DNA of 41,979 nucleotides from a virus. The DNA is taken from IMG/VR virus record IMGVR_UViG_3300036791_001036, positions 1-41,979 of that record. One strand, given 5' to 3'. The first letter of the stretch is position 1, and each line of letters begins with the position of its first letter. Below the pieces are notes generated by a model that searched no databases, was not told the DNA's origin, and saw only the letters and a list, made by a program, of their open reading frames with translations. The translations under genes were made by a program, and so were the position numbers. Of this stretch, positions 1 through 7,284 are shown in pieces.

Positions 1-11
1 GGTTTTCCGTC

Positions 12-287
12 ATGACAAACGCGACGATCGGAACCCACGACGACCCGACGGCGAGGCACCAGCGGCTCCTCGTGCGCGTGCTCCAGGACGTGCTGCGGCG
101 CGAGTCGTTCGAGACGCTGCCTGACCTTGTCGAGGCGCTCAAGTGCGCCTGCGCCCGCTACCGGATCGCGTACGACGGGGCGGCCTGTTGGCGCGCGATC
201 ACGCGGCTCGAACACGGGCGGCAGCGTCTGCTGCTCAGCCGGGCCGACGCGCGCGCGATTTTGCAGGAACTGGGGATCGGCCAGTGA
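12..287 (+). CDS. Small conserved phage protein, first variant
   Basis: 91-residue protein of unknown function. Its central and C-terminal part (from about residue 45, LVEALKCACARYRIAYDG) is identical in protein to the partial gene at 41748-41979, while the first 44 residues are a diverged version of the same protein. There is too little sequence upstream to show a ribosome binding site. The stop codon overlaps a possible GTG at 284. The two copies are either two strain variants joined by the assembler or true paralogues. Coding is supported by the conserved protein reading despite many silent or conservative base changes between the copies. Confidence 0.75.
   Translation: MTNATIGTHDDPTARHQRLLVRVLQDVLRRESFETLPDLVEALKCACARYRIAYDGAACWRAITRLEHGRQRLLLSRADARAILQELGIGQ
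144..270. repeat. 127-bp exact terminal repeat, left copy
   Basis: Identical to 41853-41979. The base just before the repeat differs (G at 143, A at 41852) and sequence further upstream differs more. The length of exactly 127 matches a commonly used maximum assembly k-mer, so this is read as an assembly overlap on a circular molecule and not as a biological terminal repeat. Confidence 0.9.
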
Positions 288-406
288 ACCGAACGGACGC
301 CGTGGCGACGACCGGTGGCAAGGCGACGGTGGAAACGGGTCCGCCGACCGCCACCCCGACGCACGACGTTGTGCTCGGCACAACGACCAGGAACAAAGGG
401 AAGACC

Positions 407-616
407 ATGCCGACCGACCCCGATCCGACCGTCGACGACTACCGGGCGATCGCGCGCGACCTCCTCGCCGAGTGTGCGGCGCTGCCGGACGTGCTCGCCG
501 AAATCGCCGTCGCGCAGGTGCTCGTCAAAATGTTCGCGGCCGGGCAGCACAGCGGGATCGACGGCTATCACCAGCGCTTGCAGGCGGCGCTGCAGCAGCG
601 GCAAGAGGGGGCCTGA
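407..616 (+). CDS. Hypothetical protein
   Basis: 69-residue acidic, mostly helical protein that I do not recognise. ATG 407 is chosen because a purine-rich AAAGGGAAG lies a few bases upstream. A GTG at 284 in the same frame, overlapping the previous stop, would add 41 low-complexity residues and is a less likely start. The stop TGA shares its last base with the next ATG, so it is translated in series with the following gene. Confidence 0.6.
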   Translation: MPTDPDPTVDDYRAIARDLLAECAALPDVLAEIAVAQVLVKMFAAGQHSGIDGYHQRLQAALQQRQEGA

Positions 617-1044
617 TGGCGTACGCGTCTGGAACCGTGGTACCCGTGGCGAAAACCCGCGCCGAGATCGAGCGCTTGCTCGACAAGGCTAAAGCCAAGC
701 AATACGGCACGGCCGTCGACTACGACCTCGCGACCGCGCGCGTGCAGTTTCGACTGCACGATCGCGTGATCCGGTTTTCGATCATGTTGCCCGATCGCGC
801 GAAACTCAAAGGCGATCGCTATGAGCGCCACGAGCGGCAACGGTGGCGCGCGTTGTTACTCGTCCTGAAGGCGAAGCTCGAATCGGTCGAGAGCAATATC
901 GAAACGTTCGAGCAAGCGTTCCTCGCGAACATCGTCATGCCCGACGACCAAACCGTCGCCGCGCACGTCGTCCCGCAAATCGCCGAGGCGTACGCGTCGG
1001 GCAAGATGCCACGCGCACTCGTGGCCGAGAACCCGCGCCCATGA
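616..1044 (+). CDS. Conserved phage protein of unknown function
   Basis: 142 residues. It begins with a helix containing TRAEIERLLDKAKAKQYG, followed by a probable beta-hairpin (VQFRLHDRVIRFSIMLP) and a long helix rich in K, L and E. The architecture resembles small proteins often seen beside phage recombination or replication genes, but no function can be assigned. The start overlaps the upstream stop by one base, and the end overlaps the next ATG by four, so it belongs to the same operon. GAGGGGG lies close upstream as ribosome binding site. Confidence 0.75.
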   Translation: MAYASGTVVPVAKTRAEIERLLDKAKAKQYGTAVDYDLATARVQFRLHDRVIRFSIMLPDRAKLKGDRYERHERQRWRALLLVLKAKLESVESNIETFEQAFLANIVMPDDQTVAAHVVPQIAEAYASGKMPRALVAENPRP

Positions 1045-1295
1045 TTCGGATCTACGCTGACTCGCGCCGCATGGGCGTCTGCCGCAGCTGCGGCGCGGCG
1101 GTCGAGTGGGCGACGGTGGTGAACACCGGCAGCAGCCTGCCGTTCAACCCGCCGATTGTGGCAACGAGCGCGCAGCCGAATCTGCTGGACGGCGGCGACC
1201 GCATCGAGGCGACGGCGACGGCGTCGCACTTTCTAACCTGCCCGCAGGCGGACGCGTGGCGCAAACGCCACGGGGCGAGGAAGGCGGGCGCCTGA
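1041..1295 (+). CDS. Small zinc-ribbon-like protein
   Basis: 84 residues with CRSC near residue 14 and HFLTC near residue 67, a spacing suitable for one zinc site. Such small proteins occur widely in phage early operons, with role unknown. The ATG overlaps the previous stop (ATGA) and the stop shares a base with the following ATG, which supports translational coupling. Confidence 0.65.
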   Translation: MIRIYADSRRMGVCRSCGAAVEWATVVNTGSSLPFNPPIVATSAQPNLLDGGDRIEATATASHFLTCPQADAWRKRHGARKAGA

Positions 1296-1420
1296 TGTCC
1301 ACGGTCTACTTGTGGCTCTTGTGTTATGCGCCGCGCTGGCTGCTGCGCGCCGTCCCGCGTCGCTGGCGCCAGCACCACCTCGCGCAACTGATCACACGGC
1401 TTCGATTCGGTGGGAAATGA
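1295..1420 (+). CDS. Very small basic/hydrophobic protein
   Basis: 41 residues, beginning with a hydrophobic stretch (STVYLWLLCYAPRWLL) and ending basic. It could be a tiny membrane-associated peptide. Support is positional only: the ATG overlaps the upstream stop, and the stop overlaps the next ATG (ATGA), filling the only gap in the operon. Confidence 0.45.
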   Translation: MSTVYLWLLCYAPRWLLRAVPRRWRQHHLAQLITRLRFGGK

Positions 1421-1620
1421 AGAAACAAGAATCGGCGTTTCAGTGCAGCAACTGCGGGCGGGCGGTGCTGGTGCGCGCCACGGACTCGCCGTACGAGTTC
1501 GAGGCGGATTGTCAGTGCGGCCGGTCGTACGCGCTGTCATGGACGCACGAGGGACCGCCGCCGCAGTTCGAGCAGTGGGAAGACATCAGCGAACAACGGC
1601 GTCGAACGGAGGAAGCGTGA
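1417..1620 (+). CDS. Small zinc-ribbon protein
   Basis: 67 residues with CSNC (residues 10-13) and CQC (33-35), a compact zinc ribbon. The C-terminal third is acidic and Q/E rich. Unknown function. The start forms an ATGA overlap with the upstream stop. A GGAGGA motif near the 3' end is the ribosome binding site of the HNH gene that starts at the next base after the stop. Confidence 0.65.
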   Translation: MKKQESAFQCSNCGRAVLVRATDSPYEFEADCQCGRSYALSWTHEGPPPQFEQWEDISEQRRRTEEA

Positions 1621-2616
1621 ATGGAGAAACAACGACGACTCCCGCTGGATCGCCATTCTGGTCACGCGGTCAAAGCCACGGCCGAACAGATCATCACCGC
1701 CTATCGTGAGACGGGCTCCGTCTGGGCGGCAGCGAAACGCCTGGGCATGTGCGGGCAGAGCGTGTGGGAGCGCCTCCGCGCGCTGGATTATCCGATCGCC
1801 GGGCAAAACTGGACGGAGGACGAAGAGCAGGAAGTCACGCGGCTCGCGGGGGAATGCACCATTGGCGAAATCGCGACGCGTCTCGGTCGTCCGTACGCCG
1901 GGGTGGCCAGCAAAATCTCGGCACTGGGCGTGGGGACGCGGTATGGCAATCGCCAACAGCGGAAGAAAGCGCCGAATGGGTACGCGGCGCCTCGCGTCCA
2001 GAAATTGATTGCCCAGCTCGAACACTCCGGCCGGTCGATTCGAGCCTTTTGTCGAGAGCAGAGCCTGGATCTTGAGCTGTTCATTTCAGCCATCCAGCGC
2101 GTCGATCCGACCTACTGGGCCAACTACACGCGGCGCACGTCTGATCTCACGCCGAAAATCTGCCCCAATTGCCGAGAGACGTTCTACCCCCTCACCAAAA
2201 AAGCGGTCGCGTGTTCGCGCCGCTGCTCGGATCTGCTGCGGACAGACCGCGCGTATTACGGGGGCAAGCGTCAGCAGACGATCGGGCTGAAGGAAGGCGT
2301 CTGCCAACTCTGCATGGAGGTGAAAGCCCACCTCTCCTCGCATCATCTCCTCGGGAAAGCCAACGACCCGGACAATGAACACCTGATCGCGCTCTGTAAT
2401 GGCTGCCACCAACTCGTGACGATGTTGGGTGGTCGCCTCTTCGTCGAGGACGTGCAGGGATGGGAGAACCTCATCAATCTCGTGCTGTCGCGTCGGCTCG
2501 CGGCGAAAAACCGCGACGGGCAGACGCAGTACGTCGGGGTGCATACCTGCGTCGATCTTGAGTGGCTGACCGTGCAGGATCTGGAATCGTCCGGTGATAT
2601 CGAGCGGGCTTCATGA
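1621..2616 (+). CDS. HNH endonuclease with N-terminal HTH and SANT-like domains
   Basis: 331 residues. Residues 20-55 form a helix-turn-helix (AAAKRLGMCGQSVWERLRAL). Residues 62-105 resemble a SANT/GcrA-like module starting with WTEDEEQEV. CPNC at 181-184 and C198/C202 suggest a zinc site. The HNH core is C228-C231, H241/H242, N252 and CNGCH ending at H263. Enzymes of this sort are usually free-standing homing endonucleases of phages, so selfish spread is more likely than a role in packaging. GGAGGA lies 7 bases before the ATG. Codon use looks somewhat less GC-rich than the neighbours, which fits recent transfer. DNA-binding and nuclease activity are inferred from motifs. Confidence 0.8.
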   Translation: MEKQRRLPLDRHSGHAVKATAEQIITAYRETGSVWAAAKRLGMCGQSVWERLRALDYPIAGQNWTEDEEQEVTRLAGECTIGEIATRLGRPYAGVASKISALGVGTRYGNRQQRKKAPNGYAAPRVQKLIAQLEHSGRSIRAFCREQSLDLELFISAIQRVDPTYWANYTRRTSDLTPKICPNCRETFYPLTKKAVACSRRCSDLLRTDRAYYGGKRQQTIGLKEGVCQLCMEVKAHLSSHHLLGKANDPDNEHLIALCNGCHQLVTMLGGRLFVEDVQGWENLINLVLSRRLAAKNRDGQTQYVGVHTCVDLEWLTVQDLESSGDIERAS

Positions 2617-2642
2617 TTGCGACCAACGAAAGCGAGGACCTG

Positions 2643-3173
2643 ATGTTTGCACGCGATACGTCCATGACGCTCACCGATGTGTTTTTCACCACGGAAACCG
2701 AGGACGACGAAACCCGGCGCGTCGTGGGCTGCGCCTTCAAGCTGTCGCCGCTGACGGCCGCGCACGCCGAGGCGCTCGGCGTCAGGACGGTGCTCTTCGA
2801 GACGTCGAGCGGCGCGCTGCGGCCGGTGCTCGACGCCGCCGTGCTGCAGATCGCCGTCGAGGATCAACGCCTGTCGCTCGCGAAGGTGCCCGGCGTCCAC
2901 GCGCCGCTCGTCATTCCGAACGTGCGCATCGAGCGGCTGCTGCGCGTGAAAGTGAAACACGATCGCGAACCGGTGGCGTGCGACGCGGTGCTGAAGGTCA
3001 CGTTCAGCTATCCCGACGCGGACGCACTGCTGACGCTGGCGTCGGCCGTCGGCGACACGCTGTTCGTCACGTTTGAACCCGAGCAGGGCGATCTCCTCAC
3101 GGCCGAAGACGACGCCGAACCGATCCGGCGCACCGGCAAGAAGGGCGACACGTATGGATCTACAGCTCACTGA
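2643..3173 (+). CDS. Hypothetical protein
   Basis: 176 residues, rich in predicted beta strands, with the core VLFETSSGALRPVLDAAV and an acidic tail. No family recognised. ATG 2643 is chosen since GCGAGGA sits at the right distance. An in-frame ATG at 2613 that overlaps the HNH stop would add ten residues. The 3' end overlaps the next gene by 20 bases in another frame. Confidence 0.65.
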   Translation: MFARDTSMTLTDVFFTTETEDDETRRVVGCAFKLSPLTAAHAEALGVRTVLFETSSGALRPVLDAAVLQIAVEDQRLSLAKVPGVHAPLVIPNVRIERLLRVKVKHDREPVACDAVLKVTFSYPDADALLTLASAVGDTLFVTFEPEQGDLLTAEDDAEPIRRTGKKGDTYGSTAH

Positions 3174-3363
3174 CGCGCAGCGCCAGCAACTGCAGGAGCG
3201 CAACGCCGCGCACGGGACGGACGTGTACCTGCTCATCGGCGAGAAGGAAGCGTACGCGCTCGCGGCCGGGTTCCTGCCGACCACGGTGCAGGCGCAGGCG
3301 CGCACGGCGCTGGCGTGGAATTTCAAACGGGCCCGGCGTCGCCCGCGCAGGGCGCGCGCATGA
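3154..3363 (+). CDS. Hypothetical small protein
   Basis: 69 residues with an N-terminal helix rich in Q and a very basic C-terminal tail (FKRARRRPRRARA), which may bind nucleic acid. Overlaps the genes on both sides (20 bases and 4 bases), so it is part of the same polycistronic unit. Function unknown. Confidence 0.55.
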   Translation: MDLQLTDAQRQQLQERNAAHGTDVYLLIGEKEAYALAAGFLPTTVQAQARTALAWNFKRARRRPRRARA

Positions 3364-3590
3364 CCCCCGGCCAATCCGTCGAACTCCTCCGACTCCGACG
3401 ACTCGCGTATCGGATCGCGGCGTCGATTTTGGCTGGATCATCGAGTGGCACCATGACACTGCACGACGGGCGTACGGGCGCGTGGGGCGTGTACGGACTG
3501 CGGACCCATATTGAGCGCTTCCTGCTCCGTGACTGGAAGCGGCGCGAGGCCCGCGCGCGGAAATCGACGCGCCTGCAGGAGCAGCCCTGA
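3360..3590 (+). CDS. Hypothetical small protein
   Basis: 76 residues, basic C-terminus (RDWKRREARARKSTRLQ). The first part is a helix, then a short beta-hairpin around HDGRTGAWGVYG. The start forms an ATGA overlap and the end shares one base with the HNH start, which supports the choice. Unknown function. Confidence 0.55.
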   Translation: MTPGQSVELLRLRRLAYRIAASILAGSSSGTMTLHDGRTGAWGVYGLRTHIERFLLRDWKRREARARKSTRLQEQP

Positions 3591-3952
3591 TGCCGACCGC
3601 GCCGCTGCGCCCCTGTCCGCATCCGCGCTGCGCCGTGCTGACGCGTGGCGGACTGTGCCGGGCCCATCAACGCGCACGGGCCCGGGCTGGTTTATACGAC
3701 ACCCGGTGGTCGGCCTACTCGCAGCAGTTCCTCGCGGAACATCCGCACTGCGGCGACCGCGCCGACGGCCTGCCGCCGACCGCCGACAGCGCCTGCCGGG
3801 CCGAACACCGGCAGGCCCCGGCCACGCAAACCGATCACATTACGCCGCACGGTGGCGATCTGCGCCGCTTCTGGGACCGGCGCAACCATCAAGCGCTCTG
3901 CGCGGCGTGCCACGCGCGCAAGACGCGACGCGAGAACGAGGCGCTCCGGTGA
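3590..3952 (+). CDS. HNH endonuclease, packaging-associated type
   Basis: 120 residues. C9, C14, C23 and H26 form an N-terminal zinc finger (CPHPRC...CRAH). The HNH motif is TDHITPHGG (D82, H83), N99 and CAACHARKT (C104, C107, H108). Small HNH proteins of this build commonly lie next to terminase genes and in several cos phages stimulate terminase cleavage. Here a methylase gene and then the small terminase follow, so a packaging role is plausible. That role is inference; the nuclease fold is directly supported by motif. Confidence 0.85.
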   Translation: MPTAPLRPCPHPRCAVLTRGGLCRAHQRARARAGLYDTRWSAYSQQFLAEHPHCGDRADGLPPTADSACRAEHRQAPATQTDHITPHGGDLRRFWDRRNHQALCAACHARKTRRENEALR

Positions 3953-4026
3953 CCGGCCCCCTGCCCGCTCGCCGCCGGGGTAAGCCGGTCAAAATCGCTA
4001 CGGTCGGGCCCGGCCAAAAGCGTCCA

Positions 4027-4074
4027 TGCCTCCCTTCGCGATTTCGCGAGTTTTGCACTGGCGTATGGGAGGCA
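4027..4074 (+). promoter_or_regulatory. Inverted repeat that can mask the methylase ribosome binding site
   Basis: TGCCTCCC at 4027-4034 is the exact reverse complement of GGGAGGCA at 4067-4074. The right arm contains the GGAGG ribosome binding site of the methylase starting at 4080. A smaller CGCG/CGCG hairpin lies inside the loop. Base pairing would hide the ribosome binding site. The region 3953-4079 holds no gene that I can support. Confidence 0.5.
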
Positions 4075-4079
4075 GGCGT

Positions 4080-5387
4080 ATGACCGATCCCGACGCGCGG
4101 CAGGACGTCGGCACGCTCGTGCCCGACCCGACGAACCGCCGCACGCACCCCGCGCGCAACCTCGAGATGGTCGAGGCGTCCCTGCGGCGCGTGGGGGCGG
4201 CGCGGTCGATTGTCATCGACGAAGACGACGTGATCCTCGCGGGCAACGGCGTCACGGACGCGGCGAAGGCGGCCGGGATCACGCACGTGCGTGTGATCGA
4301 GGCCACGGGCGACGAACTGATCGCCGTGCGGCGGCGGGGCCTGACGCCCGACCAAAAGCGCGAACTCGCGATGTACGACAACCGGTCGGCCGAGCTAGCG
4401 GAGTGGAACTTTGACCAGTTGCGCGCGGATGCCGACGCCGGGCTCGACCTGAAAGCGTTCTGGTCAGCGGAGGAACTCGCCGCACTCCTGGCGACCGGCC
4501 TGCGCGAGGGCCAGACGAGTCCTGACGAGGTGCCACCGGTCCGCGAGACGTCGATCCAGTCGGGCGACGTGTTCGATCTCGGGCCGCACCGGCTGATCTG
4601 CGGCGACAGCAGTGACGCCGCGCAGGTCAGTCGCCTGCTGCGGACCGACGCCGCTGACGCCCTGTTCACGTCGCCGCCGTACAACGTCGGGGTGAACTAC
4701 GCGACGCACGACGACGCGACGCAGACCCTCGACGTGTACTTCGCGCACTTGAGTCGGCTCGCGCACGTGTGGGCGACGACGCTGCGCAAGGGCCGCGCGT
4801 TCATCTGGAATGTCGGCGTGAGTCCGAAGACCGCGCCGCACCGGCACGTCGCCATGTTGGAGGGCGTCGGGCTGACGTTCGTGCGCCAGTTCATCTGGCA
4901 AAAGACCGGCGTGCCGGTGCCGACGTTCTACGCGACGCGCGCGGATCCAAGCGTGCGCCGCCTGACCTCGAACTACACGCACGAGATGGTCTACGTCCTG
5001 ACCACGGGCGCGGATCTCGAGATCGGCGCACCGCAGGCGTTGCGCAACGAGGTCCTGGAGCACGACGTCTTCAGCGTGCATCAGAGTCAGGCGACGGTCG
5101 ACATCCCGGCAGGTGCGCAGCGGACGGGCGTGCAGTCGAACCTCGACCGGCGATCGCACCCGGCCGCGTTTCCGGTCGCGCTCGTGATCGCGTTCCTGCA
5201 GCACTACACCGCGCCCGGCGAGATCGTGGTCGAACCATTCGCGGGGTCGGGCTCGACGCTGATCGCGTGCGAGCAACTCGGCGCGCGGTGCTTCGCGATG
5301 GAACTCGCCGCCGAGTACGTGCAGGTCGCGATCGACCGCTGGGAAGCGTTCACCGGGCAGAAGGCACAGAAGCTGGCGGGCCTATGA
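4080..5387 (+). CDS. ParB-like domain fused to DNA methyltransferase (SPPY type)
   Basis: 435 residues from ATG 4080, preferred over an earlier ATG at 4026 because GGGAGG lies just upstream. Residues about 10-100 form a ParB/sulfiredoxin-type N domain (DPTNRRTHPARNLEMVEA, then AGNGVTDAAKAAG). The methylase domain has the catalytic SPPYN at 198-202 before the S-adenosylmethionine-binding FAGSGST at 387-393, the order of beta-class amino-methyltransferases. SPPY is typical of N4-cytosine and some N6-adenine enzymes, so the methylated base cannot be told. Fusions like this are frequent in phages and are thought to protect phage DNA from host restriction. The stop overlaps the small terminase ATG, tying expression to packaging genes. 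A second, differently arranged fusion lies at 36298-37656. Confidence 0.9.
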   Translation: MTDPDARQDVGTLVPDPTNRRTHPARNLEMVEASLRRVGAARSIVIDEDDVILAGNGVTDAAKAAGITHVRVIEATGDELIAVRRRGLTPDQKRELAMYDNRSAELAEWNFDQLRADADAGLDLKAFWSAEELAALLATGLREGQTSPDEVPPVRETSIQSGDVFDLGPHRLICGDSSDAAQVSRLLRTDAADALFTSPPYNVGVNYATHDDATQTLDVYFAHLSRLAHVWATTLRKGRAFIWNVGVSPKTAPHRHVAMLEGVGLTFVRQFIWQKTGVPVPTFYATRADPSVRRLTSNYTHEMVYVLTTGADLEIGAPQALRNEVLEHDVFSVHQSQATVDIPAGAQRTGVQSNLDRRSHPAAFPVALVIAFLQHYTAPGEIVVEPFAGSGSTLIACEQLGARCFAMELAAEYVQVAIDRWEAFTGQKAQKLAGL

Positions 5388-5881
5388 GACGCGGGACGAA
5401 ACCGAAATCGACGGCGCAGCGCAAGCTCGAAGGGAACCCGGGCCGCCGCCCGTTCAATCCGCACGAGCCCGAGCTGCCGCCACCGCCGGACGACACGCCG
5501 CCCCTGGAACTCGTCGACGATCGCGTGGCGACGGCCGAATGGGCGCGCCTGCTGCCGCTGCTGCGCCGGGCGCACGCGATCACGGAGGGCGATCGCGGAT
5601 CGTTGCTGGCGCTCTGTCAGCAGTGGAGTCGGTACCTGACGGCGCACAACCACGTCGCGAGTTCGGGCATGGTCGTGCGCTCGCCGAGCGGGTACCCGAT
5701 GCCGAACCCGTACATCGGCATCGCGAACAAAGCGCTCGGGAACTGCATGAAGCTCTGGGCCGAGCTGGGGCTGACGCCGAGCGCGCGCAGTCGCGTGACG
5801 ACGACGCCCGGCGTGGGCGGCGGCTTCGATGACGCGTTCAGTGAATTCGACGATCCGCTGCCGCCGACGAAGCCGCACTGA
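5384..5881 (+). CDS. terS: Terminase small subunit, P27 family
   Basis: 165 residues. The N-terminus GTKPKSTAQRKLEGNPGRRP followed by a proline-rich linker is the hallmark of P27-type small terminases. A helical core (LLPLLRRAHAITEGDRGSL, then QQWSRYL) and a C-terminal LTPSARSRV complete the family pattern. It recognises phage DNA and loads the large subunit for packaging. Unusually, the large subunit begins about 3.2 kb downstream, after the excision/integration module. The ATG overlaps the methylase stop (ATGA). Confidence 0.93.
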   Translation: MRRGTKPKSTAQRKLEGNPGRRPFNPHEPELPPPPDDTPPLELVDDRVATAEWARLLPLLRRAHAITEGDRGSLLALCQQWSRYLTAHNHVASSGMVVRSPSGYPMPNPYIGIANKALGNCMKLWAELGLTPSARSRVTTTPGVGGGFDDAFSEFDDPLPPTKPH

Positions 5882-5891
5882 CGGAGACCGT

Positions 5892-6143
5892 ATGCAGATC
5901 GACACGCCGACGCCGACGCCGACGCCCTGGCTCACGCCGCGCGAAGCGGCCGACCGCGCGAAGGTCGGCCTGAAGCAGGTGTACTACGCGATCAAAACGG
6001 GGAAGCTGAAAGCGGCGCGCGTCGGCGCGACGAGGCGCATTCACGAGGCGTGGCTCGATGCGTGGCTGGCGGCGGCGGCGGGCGTGGTGAACCCCGACGC
6101 GCCGGGCGATCCGGTCGCGCTGCCCTTTCGGCAACCCCGGTGA
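5892..6143 (+). CDS. Excisionase-like helix-turn-helix protein
   Basis: 83 residues with LTPREAADRAKVGLKQVYYA and then KLKAARVGATRRIHEAWL. This is the winged helix-turn-helix found in excisionases and MerR-like DNA-binding proteins: a helix-turn-helix, a short wing carrying the RVG, and a final helix. Together with the integrase at 7281 a role in prophage excision is likely, though many proteins of this fold are simple regulators. GGAG stands just before the ATG. Confidence 0.75.
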   Translation: MQIDTPTPTPTPWLTPREAADRAKVGLKQVYYAIKTGKLKAARVGATRRIHEAWLDAWLAAAAGVVNPDAPGDPVALPFRQPR

Positions 6144-6161
6144 GCGCCTTGGAGCCATGAT

Positions 6162-6371
6162 ATGACCGCCGACGAAATCCCCGTCTGCTCGCTCTGCTTG
6201 TGCCCGCTCGCCGTCGGCATGGTCGTCGTCCTGTTTCACCCGGATCACTGGCGCGCCTTTCTCGCGGCGACCCATCGACGCGCCTCGCCGATCGACGAGA
6301 ATCCCGTCGCCGTGTGTCGGCCCTGTTGGGCCGTCATCAAATCGACCGTCCCCACGATCAGGCCACAATGA
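6162..6371 (+). CDS. Small zinc-ribbon protein
   Basis: 69 residues with CSLC and C at residues 9-14 and CRPC at 53-56, forming a probable zinc ribbon around a hydrophobic middle. Unknown function. Followed by 123 bases without a gene that contain a promoter-like site. Confidence 0.6.
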   Translation: MTADEIPVCSLCLCPLAVGMVVVLFHPDHWRAFLAATHRRASPIDENPVAVCRPCWAVIKSTVPTIRPQ

Positions 6372-6423
6372 CGCCCGTCGACTCAGCCTGCAACCTACGT
6401 GTTTAGTAGACGTTACGGCTATT

Positions 6424-6455
6424 CACTTGTATACCTAAGTGTGCTATCCTATGGA
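6424..6455 (+). promoter_or_regulatory. Putative promoter with a small inverted repeat
   Basis: TTGTAT at 6427-6432, 17 bases, then TATGGA at 6450-6455 resemble a weak sigma70-type promoter. CACTT (6424-6428) and AAGTG (6437-6441) form an inverted repeat over the -35 region that could be an operator. The stretch 6400-6460 is clearly more AT-rich than its surroundings. It would drive the 6495-8717 operon that ends with the integrase. Confidence 0.5.
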
Positions 6456-6494
6456 TACGGTTGGCAATGACGCCGACCGACAAAAGGAGAGCAG

Positions 6495-6722
6495 ATGAGA
6501 ACGAGCGACACGACGACGATCGAGGCGGGCGACACGATTCGCACGAAGAGCGGCAAGCTGTACCGCGTCAGTTCCACGCACAACCAGAGCAACGCCGGGC
6601 CGACGGTATGGATCGCCAGCGCGCGAATGTTAAAAGACGGCAAGCCGTGGCAGGGGTCGAAAAACTTTCGGTTCACCGAGGTCGAGAAGGTCGACGCGGC
6701 GGCGAAGGGCGGTGCGCGATGA
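6495..6722 (+). CDS. Hypothetical protein
   Basis: 75 residues, mostly beta strands, with the core AGDTIRTKSGKLYRVSS that looks like a small SH3- or KOW-like barrel. Preceded by a very good AAAAGGAGA ribosome binding site, and the first gene after the promoter at 6424-6455. It overlaps the next start (ATGA). Function unknown. Confidence 0.7.
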   Translation: MRTSDTTTIEAGDTIRTKSGKLYRVSSTHNQSNAGPTVWIASARMLKDGKPWQGSKNFRFTEVEKVDAAAKGGAR

Positions 6723-7039
6723 GCCGCGCGCCGATGACCTACTGGCAACGCAACGGTCCCGGCCTGATCATCCTCGCCGCCTTCGGCGTCGCCCTCGTCG
6801 CGACCGCCGTCTGGTCGGTGTGGCCCCGCTCGCTGACGCCCGCGCAGGAACTGCACAACCGGCTCGACAAACTCGGCCCGGCCTACGACACGACGCCCCG
6901 GCCCATCGATCCGGGCTGGCGGCAGCAAGTGAATACCCAAGTCGCGCAGATGAAGCGCGAGCGCGCGCAGTGCATCCTGCGCGGCGGCGACGCGGACGCC
7001 TGCACCGAACTCGTGCTGCAAGCGCACGGTGGCCGATGA
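6719..7039 (+). CDS. Small single-pass membrane protein
   Basis: 106 residues. A hydrophobic segment (LIILAAFGVALVATAVW) at about residues 16-33 is followed by a soluble, charged C-terminal region with two cysteines. Likely anchored in the host inner membrane. Role unknown. It could act in superinfection immunity, as do many prophage membrane proteins close to integrases, but nothing proves it. Overlaps both neighbours by four bases. Confidence 0.65.
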   Translation: MSRAPMTYWQRNGPGLIILAAFGVALVATAVWSVWPRSLTPAQELHNRLDKLGPAYDTTPRPIDPGWRQQVNTQVAQMKRERAQCILRGGDADACTELVLQAHGGR

Positions 7040-7284
7040 GCGCGCCGACCCGCCTCACGCCGGAGCAGCGCGCGACGCGCGGCATCCGGGGCTGGACGCG
7101 CGCGTACTCGTCGACGGGCGAGGGCCGGAACTACCTGCTCAAGAACATCCCGGCGCGCCTCTACATCCGCGCGCGCGCGAAGGCGCGCGGCGAGGGCATC
7201 TCGATGCGCGAGCTGTTCATGCGACTGCTCACCGACTACGCGACGACCCCGGCCACCCACCACGAGGAGAGGAACGAATCATGA
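7036..7284 (+). CDS. Ribbon-helix-helix-like DNA-binding protein
   Basis: 82 residues. The C-terminal half has a beta strand NYLLKNIPARLYIRARAKA followed by helices around ISMRELFMRLLTDYA, which fits a ribbon-helix-helix repressor that binds DNA as a dimer. Four-base overlap with the integrase gene suggests it helps control integration or excision. It is a regulator candidate only. Confidence 0.65.
   Translation: MSAPTRLTPEQRATRGIRGWTRAYSSTGEGRNYLLKNIPARLYIRARAKARGEGISMRELFMRLLTDYATTPATHHEERNES

Noticed and set aside
6445-6450. TATCCT as -10 box
   Set aside because: It is only 12 bases from TTGTAT. TATGGA at 6450 gives the proper 17-base spacing.
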